Shown: positions 26,564-35,784, counted from the first letter of the stretch. The stretch is 64,000 bases of DNA from Paenibacillus polymyxa (GCF_015710975.1 NZ_CP049783.1:2105501-2169500), one strand, 5' to 3'. Made by a program: numbers and translations. The notes: a model not told the origin generated them from the letters alone.

Positions 26564-26703
26564 GTTATTAACTTCACTCCTTAAGTGAATTTGTATTTGG
26601 ATGAACAGGTACATGCTTTGTTGAGTCGTACTCTATACTTTGCTTTCGTGCACAGGTTTGATTGTAAGGCCCCAGTATTCGGTTGAAAAGTACGCACTAA
26701 TTC

Positions 26704-26716
26704 GTAACGTAGTTAC
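26704..26716. promoter_or_regulatory. Inverted repeat upstream of hxlAB
   Basis: GTAAC-GTA-GTTAC is perfect and lies about 145 bases before hxlA. HxlR-family activators bind upstream of hxlAB in Bacillus, so it is a candidate activator site, but the motif is short and the link is inference. Confidence 0.3.
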
Positions 26717-26870
26717 CCTGACGATACTATAGATCATAAAAACCACCCATAAGAGAGCCCATCTTTTGTCTTCTTTAGCATTATTTCAATAATGAAAATC
26801 CTCTATTCGTGACTCGTAAATATACATATCCATGTCAGATTGCAAAAATATGAATGTACCGATGATTAAA

Positions 26871-26899
26871 TTGACTTCAAGTTAGGCTTTGACTATATT
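26871..26899 (+). promoter_or_regulatory. Promoter of the TPR receptor gene
   Basis: TTGACT (26871-26876), a 17-base spacer and TATATT (26894-26899) match the vegetative promoter pattern well. The start codon is about 100 bases further on. Confidence 0.55.
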
Positions 26900-27005
26900 T
26901 GTAATATACTGGCATGTAAAAATGGGGCTAATAGCATAACTACCCTGAAGAATAGCCACAAGGCTAGGGGTGACCGTAATTTTCAGGATAGGGAGGCGGG
27001 GTTTA

Positions 27006-27881
27006 GTGGAAGAGGTCCTGAATCAAAGGGGAGCTATTTATTTGTTGTCGGACAGCCACGCGCTTGATAAAGCTTGCGAGTTATTTAGAATCAGCTACAC
27101 GCATAATGATTGGGATGAAGCGAACAAGGTTGCGGATTATTTGCATTCGTTGGCTGAAAGCCTGTATCACACCCAACTGAGAAATGCTGCGGACGGCAAG
27201 TATGAGACATTGGACACCAAACACCCGCTGGTGTTTTATTATGCTTACAGTTATCTAGCGAAATCGATTTATTATCAGAATATAGGCCAGTATGAGGAAG
27301 CCAGAGATTATATTATGAAGTATAGCGAAATGGGCTGGTTTATGGGGCTGGATCAAAGCGGTCACGAAGAAGTAGAGAGATTCCGTTTTCTCGCCAAGGC
27401 CAATTTATATATGATTGATTTACTTTCGGGGAAGAAGGCACTTTTACCGGAATATGTTCAGTTTCTTCATAGCAATGACGAGGAGCTACTACCAGGATTG
27501 GTTAGTATTACTGAAGCAGCTAACTTGAACAATTGGGATATTGATGAACTGCTGAACGAGTTTGCCGATGATATTGAGATATTTGAAGGTTATGAAGATA
27601 GAGCCAACCGCGTATATTATTTAAAATTGGTCAACCAATTAGCTATTTACTATTTGAAAAAGAAACAGTATATCTTTGCCTTGAATTATATCCTTGTTTC
27701 TCTGCAATTCTCTATTGGGGTAGAAGCCGATGCCGATTTTAGAACATTGGTTGCACTATTCGAAACTTACCGAGATTTGGCAACACCGTCCCAGCAAGAG
27801 CAATACCAAACCATTTTATTAAGGGGGCTTCATAATGAAAAAGGCATTAAGCTCGATAACTATGGTCTTAGCGTTTCTTAG
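27006..27881 (+). CDS. TPR-repeat peptide receptor (Rap/AimR/RRNPP-like)
   Basis: 291 residues, helical throughout, with TPR-like helices such as YYAYSYLAKSIYYQNIGQYE (near 78) and LAIYYLKKKQYIFALNYILV (near 220). No clear helix-turn-helix is seen, so it may act by binding a protein as Rap does, or be a shortened AimR-like receptor. The GTG at 27006 follows GGGAGGCGGGG; the frame opens at 26970 but without a site. The gene for a small exported peptide overlaps its last 47 bases, the classical Rap-Phr layout. Related receptor/peptide pairs (named AloR-AloP) are, from memory, known in P. polymyxa. Confidence 0.75.
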   Translation: MEEVLNQRGAIYLLSDSHALDKACELFRISYTHNDWDEANKVADYLHSLAESLYHTQLRNAADGKYETLDTKHPLVFYYAYSYLAKSIYYQNIGQYEEARDYIMKYSEMGWFMGLDQSGHEEVERFRFLAKANLYMIDLLSGKKALLPEYVQFLHSNDEELLPGLVSITEAANLNNWDIDELLNEFADDIEIFEGYEDRANRVYYLKLVNQLAIYYLKKKQYIFALNYILVSLQFSIGVEADADFRTLVALFETYRDLATPSQQEQYQTILLRGLHNEKGIKLDNYGLSVS

Positions 27882-27966
27882 TGTTGCTCTTCCGATAGGA
27901 AATACATTGGGAGATTTAGACTCCGTGCATCCTTCGAATCATGGTGTTTTTTCTTTTACTGCTTGA
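27835..27966 (+). CDS. Exported signalling-peptide precursor (Phr/AloP-like)
   Basis: 43 residues. MKKALSSITMVLAFLSVALP is a classical positively charged and hydrophobic export signal; a polar tail ends DSVHPSNHGVFSFTA. AAGGGGGCTTCATA precedes the ATG. The gene starts inside the receptor gene in another frame and extends 85 bases past it, which is the typical coupling of Rap/NprR/AimR-type receptors with their peptide genes. By analogy the mature signal would be a short piece of the C-terminus, taken up again by an oligopeptide permease. The exact mature peptide cannot be read from the sequence. Confidence 0.78.
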   Translation: MKKALSSITMVLAFLSVALPIGNTLGDLDSVHPSNHGVFSFTA

Positions 27967-28011
27967 TTTCAGACTTCGATCGTCATACCCAGTAGGGATT
28001 GTGTAAATAAG

Positions 28012-28055
28012 GGGAGCGCACTTTTTCGCCATTTGCGGATCAGTGCGCTCCCTTT
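28012..28055. terminator. Hairpin terminator
   Basis: GGGAGCGCACT (28012-28022) pairs with AGTGCGCTCCC (28042-28052), followed by TTTCTC. It ends the receptor/peptide operon and faces the convergent chemoreceptor gene. Confidence 0.8.
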
Positions 28056-28078
28056 CTCATGCCAAGAAACGATGTTAT

Positions 28079-28915
28079 TTATTTTACAATATAGGAAGTC
28101 AGGTTATCGGCCAGATGTTGCATCGTTTCGCTCGCCTTTTGCATACGCTCCATGACTTCGGTGAAAGAGCCTACCAGAGTCGCCTGCTCTTGAGAAGAAG
28201 AAACAATTTGCTCTATTTCCTGCTCCATCTGACGAATGGAGTTCTGTACATCCTTAAGGGCTCCCTCGATATCGACCGTCGCTTTTTTGGACTCTACGGA
28301 CAGCTTGCGTACTTCTTGAGCAACGATACCGAAGCCTGCTCCTGCTTCACCGACACGTGCGGCTTCGATCGCAGCATTCAATCCAAGCAGGTTGGTTTGA
28401 TCGGAAATTTCCTTGATAAATACAGCAACCTGATTAATTTTACCCGAGTTTTGTACGGCAATTTGGGTGTTCTTCAAAATGTGTTCACTGGTAGCCTGTA
28501 GCTCCTCCGAATGCGCTGTTACATGCTGCACCATCTCAATGAGTTGCTCGGTAATGGAGAGGTTTTCGGATACGATTTGATCCAGTTGATTTTTGTTGGT
28601 CAAATTATAGGAGGCGGCAAACGCTGCGATGACGTCCCCTTTATCGTCAAACACAGGAATACTGATCATATCAAGAGGATATCCCAGGACTTCAGCCGGA
28701 ATGTGGGTCAAGCTGGCCTCATGTCCATTTTTAAGCATGGCAAAATTTTTGTAGTCCTCCAGCAGCTCCGAGCCTGTTTCAAAGCCGAGGTCCATACCCT
28801 CTGATTGGGTGTAAGCAAGAACGTGAGTGCGGTCGAAGAGAGCAAGGGTTACTTTCTCACGCATAACCTGTTGTATGTAGGGAATGGCTACAATTAATGC
28901 ATCTATTGTATTCAA
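28079..28915 (-). CDS. Soluble methyl-accepting chemotaxis-like receptor
   Basis: 278 residues without membrane segments. The N-terminal part (about 1-105) looks like a small PAS/sensor module ([19 protein letters not shown]). The C-terminal half is a short signalling coiled coil whose hairpin tip [26 protein letters not shown] is nearly identical to the CheA/CheW-binding tip of chemoreceptors. Cytoplasmic receptors of this length resemble B. subtilis YfmS. The start appears to be a TTG at 28915 with AGG eight bases before it. The ligand is unknown. Confidence 0.85.
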   Translation of the reverse strand: MNTIDALIVAIPYIQQVMREKVTLALFDRTHVLAYTQSEGMDLGFETGSELLEDYKNFAMLKNGHEASLTHIPAEVLGYPLDMISIPVFDDKGDVIAAFAASYNLTNKNQLDQIVSENLSITEQLIEMVQHVTAHSEELQATSEHILKNTQIAVQNSGKINQVAVFIKEISDQTNLLGLNAAIEAARVGEAGAGFGIVAQEVRKLSVESKKATVDIEGALKDVQNSIRQMEQEIEQIVSSSQEQATLVGSFTEVMERMQKASETMQHLADNLTSYIVK

Positions 28916-29041
28916 GTGGACTGCCTACCTTTCTTTACTAAATATATTTTTTATAGTCTTATATAATTGTCGGTCTGAAGACGGATAAAAGTTATAAAGG
29001 TATCGAAAATTTAAAGGGGATATGAGAGCTTCAATAAAAAA

Positions 29042-29073
29042 GGCATATCGTTTCCATTACGAAACGATATGCC
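29042..29073 (-). terminator. Terminator of pepT
   Basis: GGCATATCGTTTC pairs perfectly with GAAACGATATGCC around a CATTAC loop. On the minus strand the stem is followed by TTTTTTATTG, as expected for a rho-independent terminator of the gene at 29115. Confidence 0.9.
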
Positions 29074-29114
29074 TTCATATTTAATCTAAACGTGTCAGTG
29101 TGTGTAAAAGTGGT

Positions 29115-30350
29115 TCACTTGCCGCGTTGCTCGAACAATTGTGCGATTTCCACAATAACCTTGGTGGCAAGCACCATGTTGTCCACTGACACATACTCAT
29201 ACTTACCGTGATAGTTCTCCCCACCTGTGAAAATATTCGGTGTAGGCAGTCCCATGTAAGACAGCTGTGAACCGTCTGTGCCTCCACGAATCGGCTTGAT
29301 AATGGGCTCAATATTCAGCTTTGTCATTGCTTCATGTGCGATATCGACGATATGTTTGACAGGCTCGATTTTCTCTTTCATGTTGTAATACTGATCTCTC
29401 AGCTCCAGCGTGATGCGGTTATCTCCATAGGCAGCCTGGAGCTCTTTTACGATATTTGTCAAATAAGCTTTCCGGTTTTCGAAGCTCTCGCGATCAAAAT
29501 CGCGGATAATATAGTACAGTTTGGCTTGTTCTGCTGTGCCTGTAGACTCCAACAGATGATAGAAGCCATCATACCCGTCTGTATATTCCGGGGCTTCATT
29601 CGCAGGTAATCTACTGTGCAGTTCCATAGCGATTTTGGCAGCGTGGATCATTTTGTTTTTAGCCGTACCAGGATGTACATTCACACCATGAATGGTAATA
29701 TGAGCAGCTGCGGCATTGAAGCTCTCATACTCCAGTTCTCCGAGCGGTCCGCCGTCTACTGTATAAGCATATTCAGCACCAAAAGCGGCTACATCAAAGC
29801 GTTCAGGTCCTCTTCCAATCTCTTCGTCCGGTGTAAAAGCAACGCGAATTTTGCCATGTTGAATTTCTGGATGATCAATCAGATAGTGGATTGCTGTCAT
29901 GATTTCTGCGATGCCAGCTTTGTTGTCTGCACCGAGCAGGGTGGTACCATCTGTTGTGATTAGGGTATGGCCTTTATATTGAGTCAATTCGGGAAACTCA
30001 CGTGGAGAAAGTACTACACCCAGCGAGGCATTCAGCGTGATATCGCCTCCATCGTAATTCTCCGTCAACTGTGGCTTCACTCCTGCGCCGGTTAGCTCAG
30101 TAGCCGTATCAAGGTGTGCCAGAAAACCAATGACGGGCACTTCTTTATCCGTATTGGAGGGAAGGGTTGCCATTACATAACCATGACCATCAATGGTTAC
30201 GTCTGTCATACCGATGGATTTCAGTTCGTCTACCAGGAGGTTGCCCAATGTGAGCTGTCCAGGTGTGGTGGGGCAAGTGTGGCTGCTTTCGTCGGATTGG
30301 GTATCCACCTGAACATATGTAGTCAGGCGGTCAATCAGTTCCTGTTTCAT
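29115..30350 (-). CDS. pepT: Peptidase T (tripeptide aminopeptidase)
   Basis: 411 residues, full length for M20B peptidases. The metal site shows [11 protein letters not shown] near 74, the bridging Asp in [14 protein letters not shown] near 137 and the catalytic Glu pair in [10 protein letters not shown] near 170; [21 protein letters not shown] (in parts, near 370) carries the last ligands. It cleaves N-terminal residues from tripeptides in the cytoplasm with zinc. A ribosome site AAGGAGGATAACCAC lies before the ATG. It is a single-gene unit. Confidence 0.96.
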   Translation of the reverse strand: MKQELIDRLTTYVQVDTQSDESSHTCPTTPGQLTLGNLLVDELKSIGMTDVTIDGHGYVMATLPSNTDKEVPVIGFLAHLDTATELTGAGVKPQLTENYDGGDITLNASLGVVLSPREFPELTQYKGHTLITTDGTTLLGADNKAGIAEIMTAIHYLIDHPEIQHGKIRVAFTPDEEIGRGPERFDVAAFGAEYAYTVDGGPLGELEYESFNAAAAHITIHGVNVHPGTAKNKMIHAAKIAMELHSRLPANEAPEYTDGYDGFYHLLESTGTAEQAKLYYIIRDFDRESFENRKAYLTNIVKELQAAYGDNRITLELRDQYYNMKEKIEPVKHIVDIAHEAMTKLNIEPIIKPIRGGTDGSQLSYMGLPTPNIFTGGENYHGKYEYVSVDNMVLATKVIVEIAQLFEQRGK

Positions 30351-30578
30351 GTGGTTATCCTCCTTGGGTCTTTTTCATTATGGTACGTATTTTATCATGA
30401 TTAGGCTTATAATATGAAAAAAATGGTTTAACCTTTCAAAATGACAGGTTGTCCGCAGATTAGGCAAAGGATCTGAGAGGGCAACTCCTTTTAATATATA
30501 GAGAGTACGTTAATCTAGAAGTCTTTTAAATTGTGTCTTATTACTGAGACACTTAACGTTACGTTGATAGATTGGGAG

Positions 30579-30587
30579 CATAGAATA
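30579..30587 (+). promoter_or_regulatory. Candidate sigma-E/sigma-K -10 element
   Basis: CATAGAATA matches CATANNNTA, the -10 pattern of mother-cell sporulation sigma factors. It lies 30 bases before the start of the 95-aa gene, giving a short leader. The -35 is not clear. A hairpin GTGTCT/AGACAC (30533-30552) lies just upstream. Confidence 0.4.
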
Positions 30588-30616
30588 CATTATCAAACGC
30601 AAGGGAGGTGAAGACT

Positions 30617-30904
30617 ATGGCGATTCTTTTACCTTCGCAATTCTACAATCTTGCTGCTGGTGTGGGTAAGTCCTTCTTTGAAAACCTGAGAGGCGGTAGT
30701 AATGCTACGATTACTGTGAATAATACAGGTGCCAATCCGGTTGATCTTGTGGTTACCCGCGTCAATGCTCCTGTGATCACTTATGTAATCCCAGCGGGCA
30801 ACAGCCTTACGTTAGAAGTTGCTTTGCTGCTGGTAGCTGCTCTTCAGGCGACTCCAGTTGGAGCAGTAACAGGTACTATCCAAATTGCTACCGCTGATTT
30901 TTAA
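30617..30904 (+). CDS. Small beta-rich protein, possibly spore surface
   Basis: 95 residues without cysteines or a signal peptide. After MAILLPSQFYNLAAGVGKSF it alternates polar and hydrophobic residues (ATITVNNTGANPVDLVVTRV), consistent with a small beta-sandwich or jelly-roll. GGGAGGTGAAGACT precedes the ATG. A sigma-E/K-like promoter and a strong terminator show it is a single-gene unit. Similar small beta proteins form coats or fibres on spores, but I do not recognise the family and the spore role is inference. Confidence 0.7.
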   Translation: MAILLPSQFYNLAAGVGKSFFENLRGGSNATITVNNTGANPVDLVVTRVNAPVITYVIPAGNSLTLEVALLLVAALQATPVGAVTGTIQIATADF

Positions 30905-30921
30905 TCTGTAACGACTTGACC

Positions 30922-30964
30922 CTCTAACTCTAGCTTTGCCGAAAGGCAAGGTTAGAGTTTTTTT
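30922..30964 (+). terminator. Rho-independent terminator
   Basis: CTCTAAC (30922-30928) pairs with GTTAGAG (30951-30957), with inner TTGCC-GAAA-GGCAA, followed by TTTTTTT. Confidence 0.88.
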
Positions 30965-31053
30965 ATTGTTTGAAATTTTCTGAAACTTTTTTCAGGTTGT
31001 GCCGATATATACATATGACATCGTAAATAACACATCGAAAAGGAGTACCCTGT

Positions 31054-31794
31054 ATGAGCTTTAGCAATCCGGTTTTACGTGATGACATCTTTTTACGTGA
31101 AGATGAAAGAGAAGCTAGCGAACAACGTATGACCATCGGAGGAACGGTGAACAAAACGTTACTTCTGCTGGTCCTACTTATCGTTTCTAGCAGTATTACC
31201 TGGTATATGACCTACCAAGGAACCGTAGAAGTGCTATCGTTGCTGACGGCAGGCTTTATTGGGATGGCAGGCGTAGCACTTGCGATATCCTTTTTTCCAA
31301 AAACGGCTCCATTGCTTTCTCCTGTATATGCGATTCTGAGTGGCTTTGCTTTGGGTGGCGTTTCCGCTTTTATGGAGTATGAGTACCCTGGAATTGTAGT
31401 TAATGCCATTTTGCTGACTGTGGGTATCTTGTTCTTGATGCTCTTTATGTATACACAACGAATCATCAAGGTGACACGTGGCTTTATCTCATTTGTTGTC
31501 CTATGTACGATGGCGATTTTTCTGGTGACGTTGGTTGATTTTATTTTGAATTTTTTCGGTATGAATGTTCCGTATATCCATGAAACGGGCTGGGTGGGTA
31601 TTGGCATTAGTTTATTTATCGTCATCATTGCCGCTTTGAATCTGCTCGTAGATTTTAATTTCATTGAGGAACAAGCTGATCAAGGTGCACCCAAATATAT
31701 GGAATGGTATGGCGCTTTTGCATTGCTGGTAACGTTAGTGTGGCTATATGTACGAATATTGGATCTGTTAGCCAAGCTTAGTAATAGGGACTAA
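31054..31794 (+). CDS. Bax inhibitor-1/YccA family membrane protein
   Basis: 246 residues. A polar N-terminal tail of about 30 residues is followed by seven membrane segments. The family pattern is visible in SPVYAILSGFALGGVSAFME near 90 and in the Asp-bearing last segments (LNLLVDFNFIEEQADQGAPKYMEW in parts), where related BsYetJ proteins have pH-sensitive calcium-leak aspartates. AAAAGGAGTACCCTGT precedes the ATG. The bacterial role is unsettled. Confidence 0.9.
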   Translation: MSFSNPVLRDDIFLREDEREASEQRMTIGGTVNKTLLLLVLLIVSSSITWYMTYQGTVEVLSLLTAGFIGMAGVALAISFFPKTAPLLSPVYAILSGFALGGVSAFMEYEYPGIVVNAILLTVGILFLMLFMYTQRIIKVTRGFISFVVLCTMAIFLVTLVDFILNFFGMNVPYIHETGWVGIGISLFIVIIAALNLLVDFNFIEEQADQGAPKYMEWYGAFALLVTLVWLYVRILDLLAKLSNRD

Positions 31795-31955
31795 GATCTG
31801 CGACTATTGCATATGGTTTAAGTAGGATGAGAAGAGAAGGGCGGCTGAATGTCGTCCTTTTTTGTATGAAAAAGGCGGTTTAAAAAATGCATTTTACGTT
31901 AAATACATAGAAGTTGGGTAAAACATAGAGGATAGATAGGTGAGGAGTGAGGTAT

Positions 31956-32705
31956 ATGTATCAAGTGGTGCTGGTGAGGCATGGAGAAAGCGTGTATAAC
32001 CGACAAAACTTGTTCACAGGCTGGACGGATGTCGATCTGACTGAACAGGGAACTCATGAGGCCATCGAGGCAGGACGTATCCTCAAGGAGGCTGGGTATA
32101 CGTTTGATTTGGCATTTGCTTCTGTGCTAAAACGTTCTATCCGCACGTTGTATCATATCTTGGATGAGCTGGATCATCTGTGGATACCCGTGCAGAAGTC
32201 ATGGAAGCTGAATGAACGCCACTATGGTGCTCTTCAGGGGCTCAGCAAGCTGGATTCCGCCGTGCAATACGGCGAGGAACAGGTTCATATTTGGCGGCGT
32301 AGTTTGACGGTGCGACCACCCATGTTGGATGAGCAGGATGAACGGAGTCCACATCGGGAAGAGCGTTATCGCCATATTAAGCCGGAGGAGCTGCCGCTCG
32401 GGGAAAGCCTAGAAGACACTGTGCATCGGGTTGGTGAGTTTTGGAAGCAACGGATCGTGCCGTTGATTCTCAAAAAGGACCGGGTTATCATTTCCGCACA
32501 CGGTAATACTTTACGAGCCTTGATCAAGTACATGGAGAATTTGGACGAAACTGCACTGCTGGATTTGAACATTCCGACAGGTATCCCACTGGTGTATGAG
32601 CTGGATGAGCATATCGATCCTATACGACGCTTCTATCTTGGTGATCCGAGTCATGTAGAGGCAAAAAAACAGGCTGTGGCCAACCAAAGCAAGGTGACGG
32701 AGTGA
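31956..32705 (+). CDS. gpmA: 2,3-bisphosphoglycerate-dependent phosphoglycerate mutase
   Basis: 249 residues. The phospho-histidine motif LVRHGESVYNRQNLFTGW and WKLNERHYGALQGLSK are diagnostic; the second catalytic His is in ISAHGNTLRALIKYME near 183. It interconverts 3- and 2-phosphoglycerate in glycolysis. The ATG at 31956 follows GAGGAGTGAGGTAT; a GTG three codons earlier is less well placed. The C-terminus (HVEAKKQAVANQSKVTE) fits the dPGM length. Firmicutes often carry GpmI too, so this may be a second isoform. Confidence 0.95.
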   Translation: MYQVVLVRHGESVYNRQNLFTGWTDVDLTEQGTHEAIEAGRILKEAGYTFDLAFASVLKRSIRTLYHILDELDHLWIPVQKSWKLNERHYGALQGLSKLDSAVQYGEEQVHIWRRSLTVRPPMLDEQDERSPHREERYRHIKPEELPLGESLEDTVHRVGEFWKQRIVPLILKKDRVIISAHGNTLRALIKYMENLDETALLDLNIPTGIPLVYELDEHIDPIRRFYLGDPSHVEAKKQAVANQSKVTE

Positions 32706-32717
32706 TTTTCCATGTAC

Positions 32718-32755
32718 AAAGAGGACAGGGCGCTTCCTTGCATCCTGTCCTCTTT
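32718..32755. terminator. Bidirectional terminator
   Basis: AAAGAGGACAGG (32718-32729) pairs with CCTGTCCTCTTT (32744-32755), between the converging gpmA and amylase genes. Confidence 0.85.
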
Positions 32756-32768
32756 GAGTTGATATACA

Positions 32769-34262
32769 TCAAGCGTTCGCGGTATCCTCTGTTTCCAGGC
32801 TGTCTTCCTCGGTAGGAAGTGCCCATACCGATACACTGCCAGCACGAACGGGAAATACGCCGTAGCCATCCTGTTCGATCTTCACGGCATGATCGTGATG
32901 CCCAGTCAAATCGGTCCATTTTTCTCCTGCATGTTGTTTACCCACGAACATGCGCTTTTCCCCGTCATTTGCGTTGGTGATCACCACAGCACATCCAGAG
33001 CCGTGCAGCTCAGGAATGCCCTGACGAACCCATCCAATCGTATGGGGATCATCAAAATAATCTTTTTGCTCACCATAAGCTTTGTGGTACCGAGCATATA
33101 GGAGCGGGTCTAGCTCAGCTTGCTTGCCTTTCACAGGCGTTTGTCCCTGGATACCGTAGTAATCCCCGTAGAATACGCAGGGATAACCATCTTTGCGCAG
33201 TAGGATGAGTGCATAGGCACTGGGCTTAAACCAGTCCTCCACCCAGGATTCGAGCGCTTCATGCGGCTGGGAATCATGATTATCGACAAAAGTAACCGAG
33301 TTCAGGGGATGGGTATGAACCAGCGTATCCTCGAAAATGGTGCTTAAATCGAAATCCTTACCACCCAAGGAAGCGCTATGTAGTTTGTAGTGGAGGGATA
33401 CGTCAAACAGGTCGATTTTATAATCGATGGTATCCAGAAACTTTTGACACGATTCCAGATCCGGTTTCCAGAACTCGCCTACCATATAAAAATCCTGCCC
33501 ACGCTTTTTAATCATTTCTGTAGCAAACTCTCGTACAAATTCATGATTAATATGCTTGATTGCATCCAGACGGAATCCGTTGCATTGTAGAGTATCCACC
33601 AGCCACTTGCCCCAGCGGATCATTTCCTTACGCACATCCTGATGATTATAGTCAATATTGGCGAACATTAAATAATCATAATTGCCGAATTCATCATCTA
33701 CATTATCGCTCCAGTTTTTATTTTTACCTAAAATACGATAGATTCCTGTCCGGTCCTGACTTGCATCGTAATCCGTTCCGTTAAAATGTTCGAAGTTCCA
33801 TTGAAATGTGGAATACTTCCCTTGCCGGCCGGGGAATGTAAATTTAGTCCAGCCTTCGATATCAAAGGGCTCGGAAATGACCTCATTACGATTATCCGGG
33901 TTGACCTCGACGACCTTGAATACTTCGGTTTCATCTGCACCTGCCTTATGGTTCATGACCAGATCGACATAGACGGCTACGCCGTGGCGAACGCAGGATG
34001 CGACAGCTTCCAGCAGATCTTCCCTGGTTCCGTATTTGGTGCGTACTGCACCTTTTTGGTCAAATTCGCCCAGATCGTAAAGGTCATAGACGCCGTAACC
34101 CGTATCCTCAGGAGATTGGCCTTTGGTGACAGGTGGAATCCATATCGCGTCAATTCCTTTGGCTTTTAGTTCCGGTGCCAGGCGGACAAGCTTTTTCCAG
34201 TGAGAACCGTCAGCTGCGACATTCCACTCGAAAAATTGCATCATCGTATGGTTCCTTTTCAT
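32769..34262 (-). CDS. Cytoplasmic GH13 alpha-amylase
   Basis: 497 residues without a signal peptide. The GH13 regions are clear: DLVMNHKAG, the nucleophile Asp in GFRLDAIKHINHEF (near 233), the acid/base Glu in FYMVGEFWKPD (near 265) and FVDNHDSQPHEAL (near 330). The start MKRNHTMMQFFEWNVAADG and the whole layout match the GH13_5 group (liquefying Bacillus amylases and E. coli AmyA). Lack of a signal suggests it acts on imported maltodextrins or internal glycogen-like polymers. AAGGAGGGACGCAC precedes the ATG. Confidence 0.95.
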   Translation of the reverse strand: MKRNHTMMQFFEWNVAADGSHWKKLVRLAPELKAKGIDAIWIPPVTKGQSPEDTGYGVYDLYDLGEFDQKGAVRTKYGTREDLLEAVASCVRHGVAVYVDLVMNHKAGADETEVFKVVEVNPDNRNEVISEPFDIEGWTKFTFPGRQGKYSTFQWNFEHFNGTDYDASQDRTGIYRILGKNKNWSDNVDDEFGNYDYLMFANIDYNHQDVRKEMIRWGKWLVDTLQCNGFRLDAIKHINHEFVREFATEMIKKRGQDFYMVGEFWKPDLESCQKFLDTIDYKIDLFDVSLHYKLHSASLGGKDFDLSTIFEDTLVHTHPLNSVTFVDNHDSQPHEALESWVEDWFKPSAYALILLRKDGYPCVFYGDYYGIQGQTPVKGKQAELDPLLYARYHKAYGEQKDYFDDPHTIGWVRQGIPELHGSGCAVVITNANDGEKRMFVGKQHAGEKWTDLTGHHDHAVKIEQDGYGVFPVRAGSVSVWALPTEEDSLETEDTANA

Positions 34263-34523
34263 GTGCGTCCCTCCTTCATATATAACAAGTTACCCACCAA
34301 GTGAGGGGGGCTAAACGTCTGATGGTCAATATGATGTTGATGAAGAACATGGATCGCTATATAACGTATGCTAAATCATTAAAATTTGTTATACCTTGAG
34401 TGATGACAACGACTCGATGGCTAGAAAAAGAAACGTGAAAACGGTAAAATGAATCTAACTTAGCTATAGTTCGGATTTCGGGCAAACCATAAGCTCGAAC
34501 AAGAAAGGGAAGGAGGGATGAAC

Positions 34524-35357
34524 GTGACAGATCCGCAGCAGAATAAGGATGAAGCGAGAGAACCGCTGATGAAAAAATGTACGTATTGTCAGGAGATCAA
34601 ACCATTAACAGACTTTCAGCGCAGAACCGGTCGCCGGGCGGGGCCTTATTCCCGGCGTGGTCCTTGTCGTTCCTGTCGGGGGTTAGCCCCGCAAGAACGG
34701 GCGGTTGAGTCCGCTCCTTCCCATGAGGAAATGAAGCCCTTGGCTGCTCCTGTGGAGCGGCATAGCTCCGAAGCAGATACGACTGCGTACGGTCTGGAAG
34801 CGTCCGCGCAGCCTTCTAATGATTCTCAACGCCCCCGTAGGAAGCCCGTCACGGACAAAGCGCGTGAGCGCCATCGGCAACGGGTTCGTCATTTGCTTAG
34901 CAGGCTGAAGCCTGCGGATACCCGTGCGTTGCGGCTTAATCGCAATGGCATGATTCGACTAAGAGGCAAAACCGACCAAGGGAGACGCTGGCATCAGGAG
35001 ATTGAGCTTGATTTGGCTATGACTCTGGTCAGAGAACGCATGGCGGTGATTGTAAATCCGTACACGGTCCGCAGACTTTATAGCAACAAGGAATTCCGCC
35101 AATATGTGCTTAAACGTGACCGTTATACGTGCTTTTTTTGCGGTGGCTATGGCGACACGATTGATCATTTACTTCCACGGGCTAAAGGTGGACACACCAC
35201 GCCAGTAAATTGCGTATGCGCCTGCAACGAGTGCAATCAAGTTAAAGCAGCCCGTGATGTAGAGGAATTTATCGAGTCTGGCGTGCCACTGCCGATTCCG
35301 GATGATTTTGAACCTTCTGGTGCTTCCGATGCTTCTGAGGACACCTTACGCACCTAG
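34524..35357 (+). CDS. HNH endonuclease with N-terminal zinc ribbon
   Basis: About 277 residues. CTYCQEIKPL and CRSCRG near the N-terminus form a zinc ribbon. A proline- and charge-rich linker follows. The C-terminal HNH domain (about 190-265) reads QYVLKRDRYTCFFCGGYG, then IDHLLPRAKGGHTTPVNCVC and CNECNQVKA. It carries both catalytic His/Asn and zinc Cys pairs. The GTG at 34524 has GGAGGG six bases before it; the ATG at 34518 is directly on that site. Such genes can be DNA-repair, restriction-like or mobile; nothing mobile is nearby. Confidence 0.85.
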   Translation: MTDPQQNKDEAREPLMKKCTYCQEIKPLTDFQRRTGRRAGPYSRRGPCRSCRGLAPQERAVESAPSHEEMKPLAAPVERHSSEADTTAYGLEASAQPSNDSQRPRRKPVTDKARERHRQRVRHLLSRLKPADTRALRLNRNGMIRLRGKTDQGRRWHQEIELDLAMTLVRERMAVIVNPYTVRRLYSNKEFRQYVLKRDRYTCFFCGGYGDTIDHLLPRAKGGHTTPVNCVCACNECNQVKAARDVEEFIESGVPLPIPDDFEPSGASDASEDTLRT

Positions 35358-35388
35358 GACGATTTGCTGGGGAATCGGCTACATTCCC

Positions 35389-35784
35389 TTAATACATTTC
35401 TACTTCAAAGCCAGATTCCTTCCAGGCTGTTGTTCCGCCTTCAATAAAGGCCACATTGGTAAAGCCCATCTGTTGCAGTATATAAGCTGCCAATGCAGCT
35501 TGTCCGCCTGCCCCACAGGTGGTGATAATCGGGCGATTGCGGTCATGTAAGCGTTCATCACGCAAATCTTGTGGAACGCCCAGGTCAGCGCGGATGGGCA
35601 GCATGCCTAGTGAAATATTGGCGCTTCCACGAATTAGGCCGCAAGCACCTGCATCATGAGAATCCTGTACGTCGATAACGAATGTGTCCGGATTTGATTC
35701 AATTCGCTGACGTGCCTCCTGTGAAGTAATGCCCTGAACATGCTGCCTCGCTTCTTGAACCATATCTGCAAATGTTTTAGCCAT
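35389..35784 (-). CDS. Rhodanese-like sulfurtransferase
   Basis: 131 residues, one rhodanese domain. The active-site loop TTCGAGGQAALAAYIL near 90 carries the persulfide Cys, with VIDVQDSHDAGACGLIRGSANI and VAFIEGGTTAWKESGFE as the flanking family motifs. CGGAGGGTTGAACG precedes the ATG. No partner gene suggests its sulfur acceptor. Confidence 0.92.
   Translation of the reverse strand: MAKTFADMVQEARQHVQGITSQEARQRIESNPDTFVIDVQDSHDAGACGLIRGSANISLGMLPIRADLGVPQDLRDERLHDRNRPIITTCGAGGQAALAAYILQQMGFTNVAFIEGGTTAWKESGFEVEMY

Larger units (their letters stand above)
26564..27005. other. 440-base divergent gap between hxlA and receptor gene
   Basis: AT-rich and without a convincing gene. It holds the inverted repeat GTAAC-GTA-GTTAC at 26704-26716 on the hxlA side and a promoter TTGACT / TATATT at 26871-26899 for the receptor gene. 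A small hairpin TAGCC-ACAA-GGCTA follows near 26953. Confidence 0.5.

Noticed and set aside
26970..27005. Upstream GTG start for the TPR receptor giving a basic N-terminus
   Set aside because: GGGAGGCGGGG fits the GTG at 27006, and no helix-turn-helix is gained by the extension.
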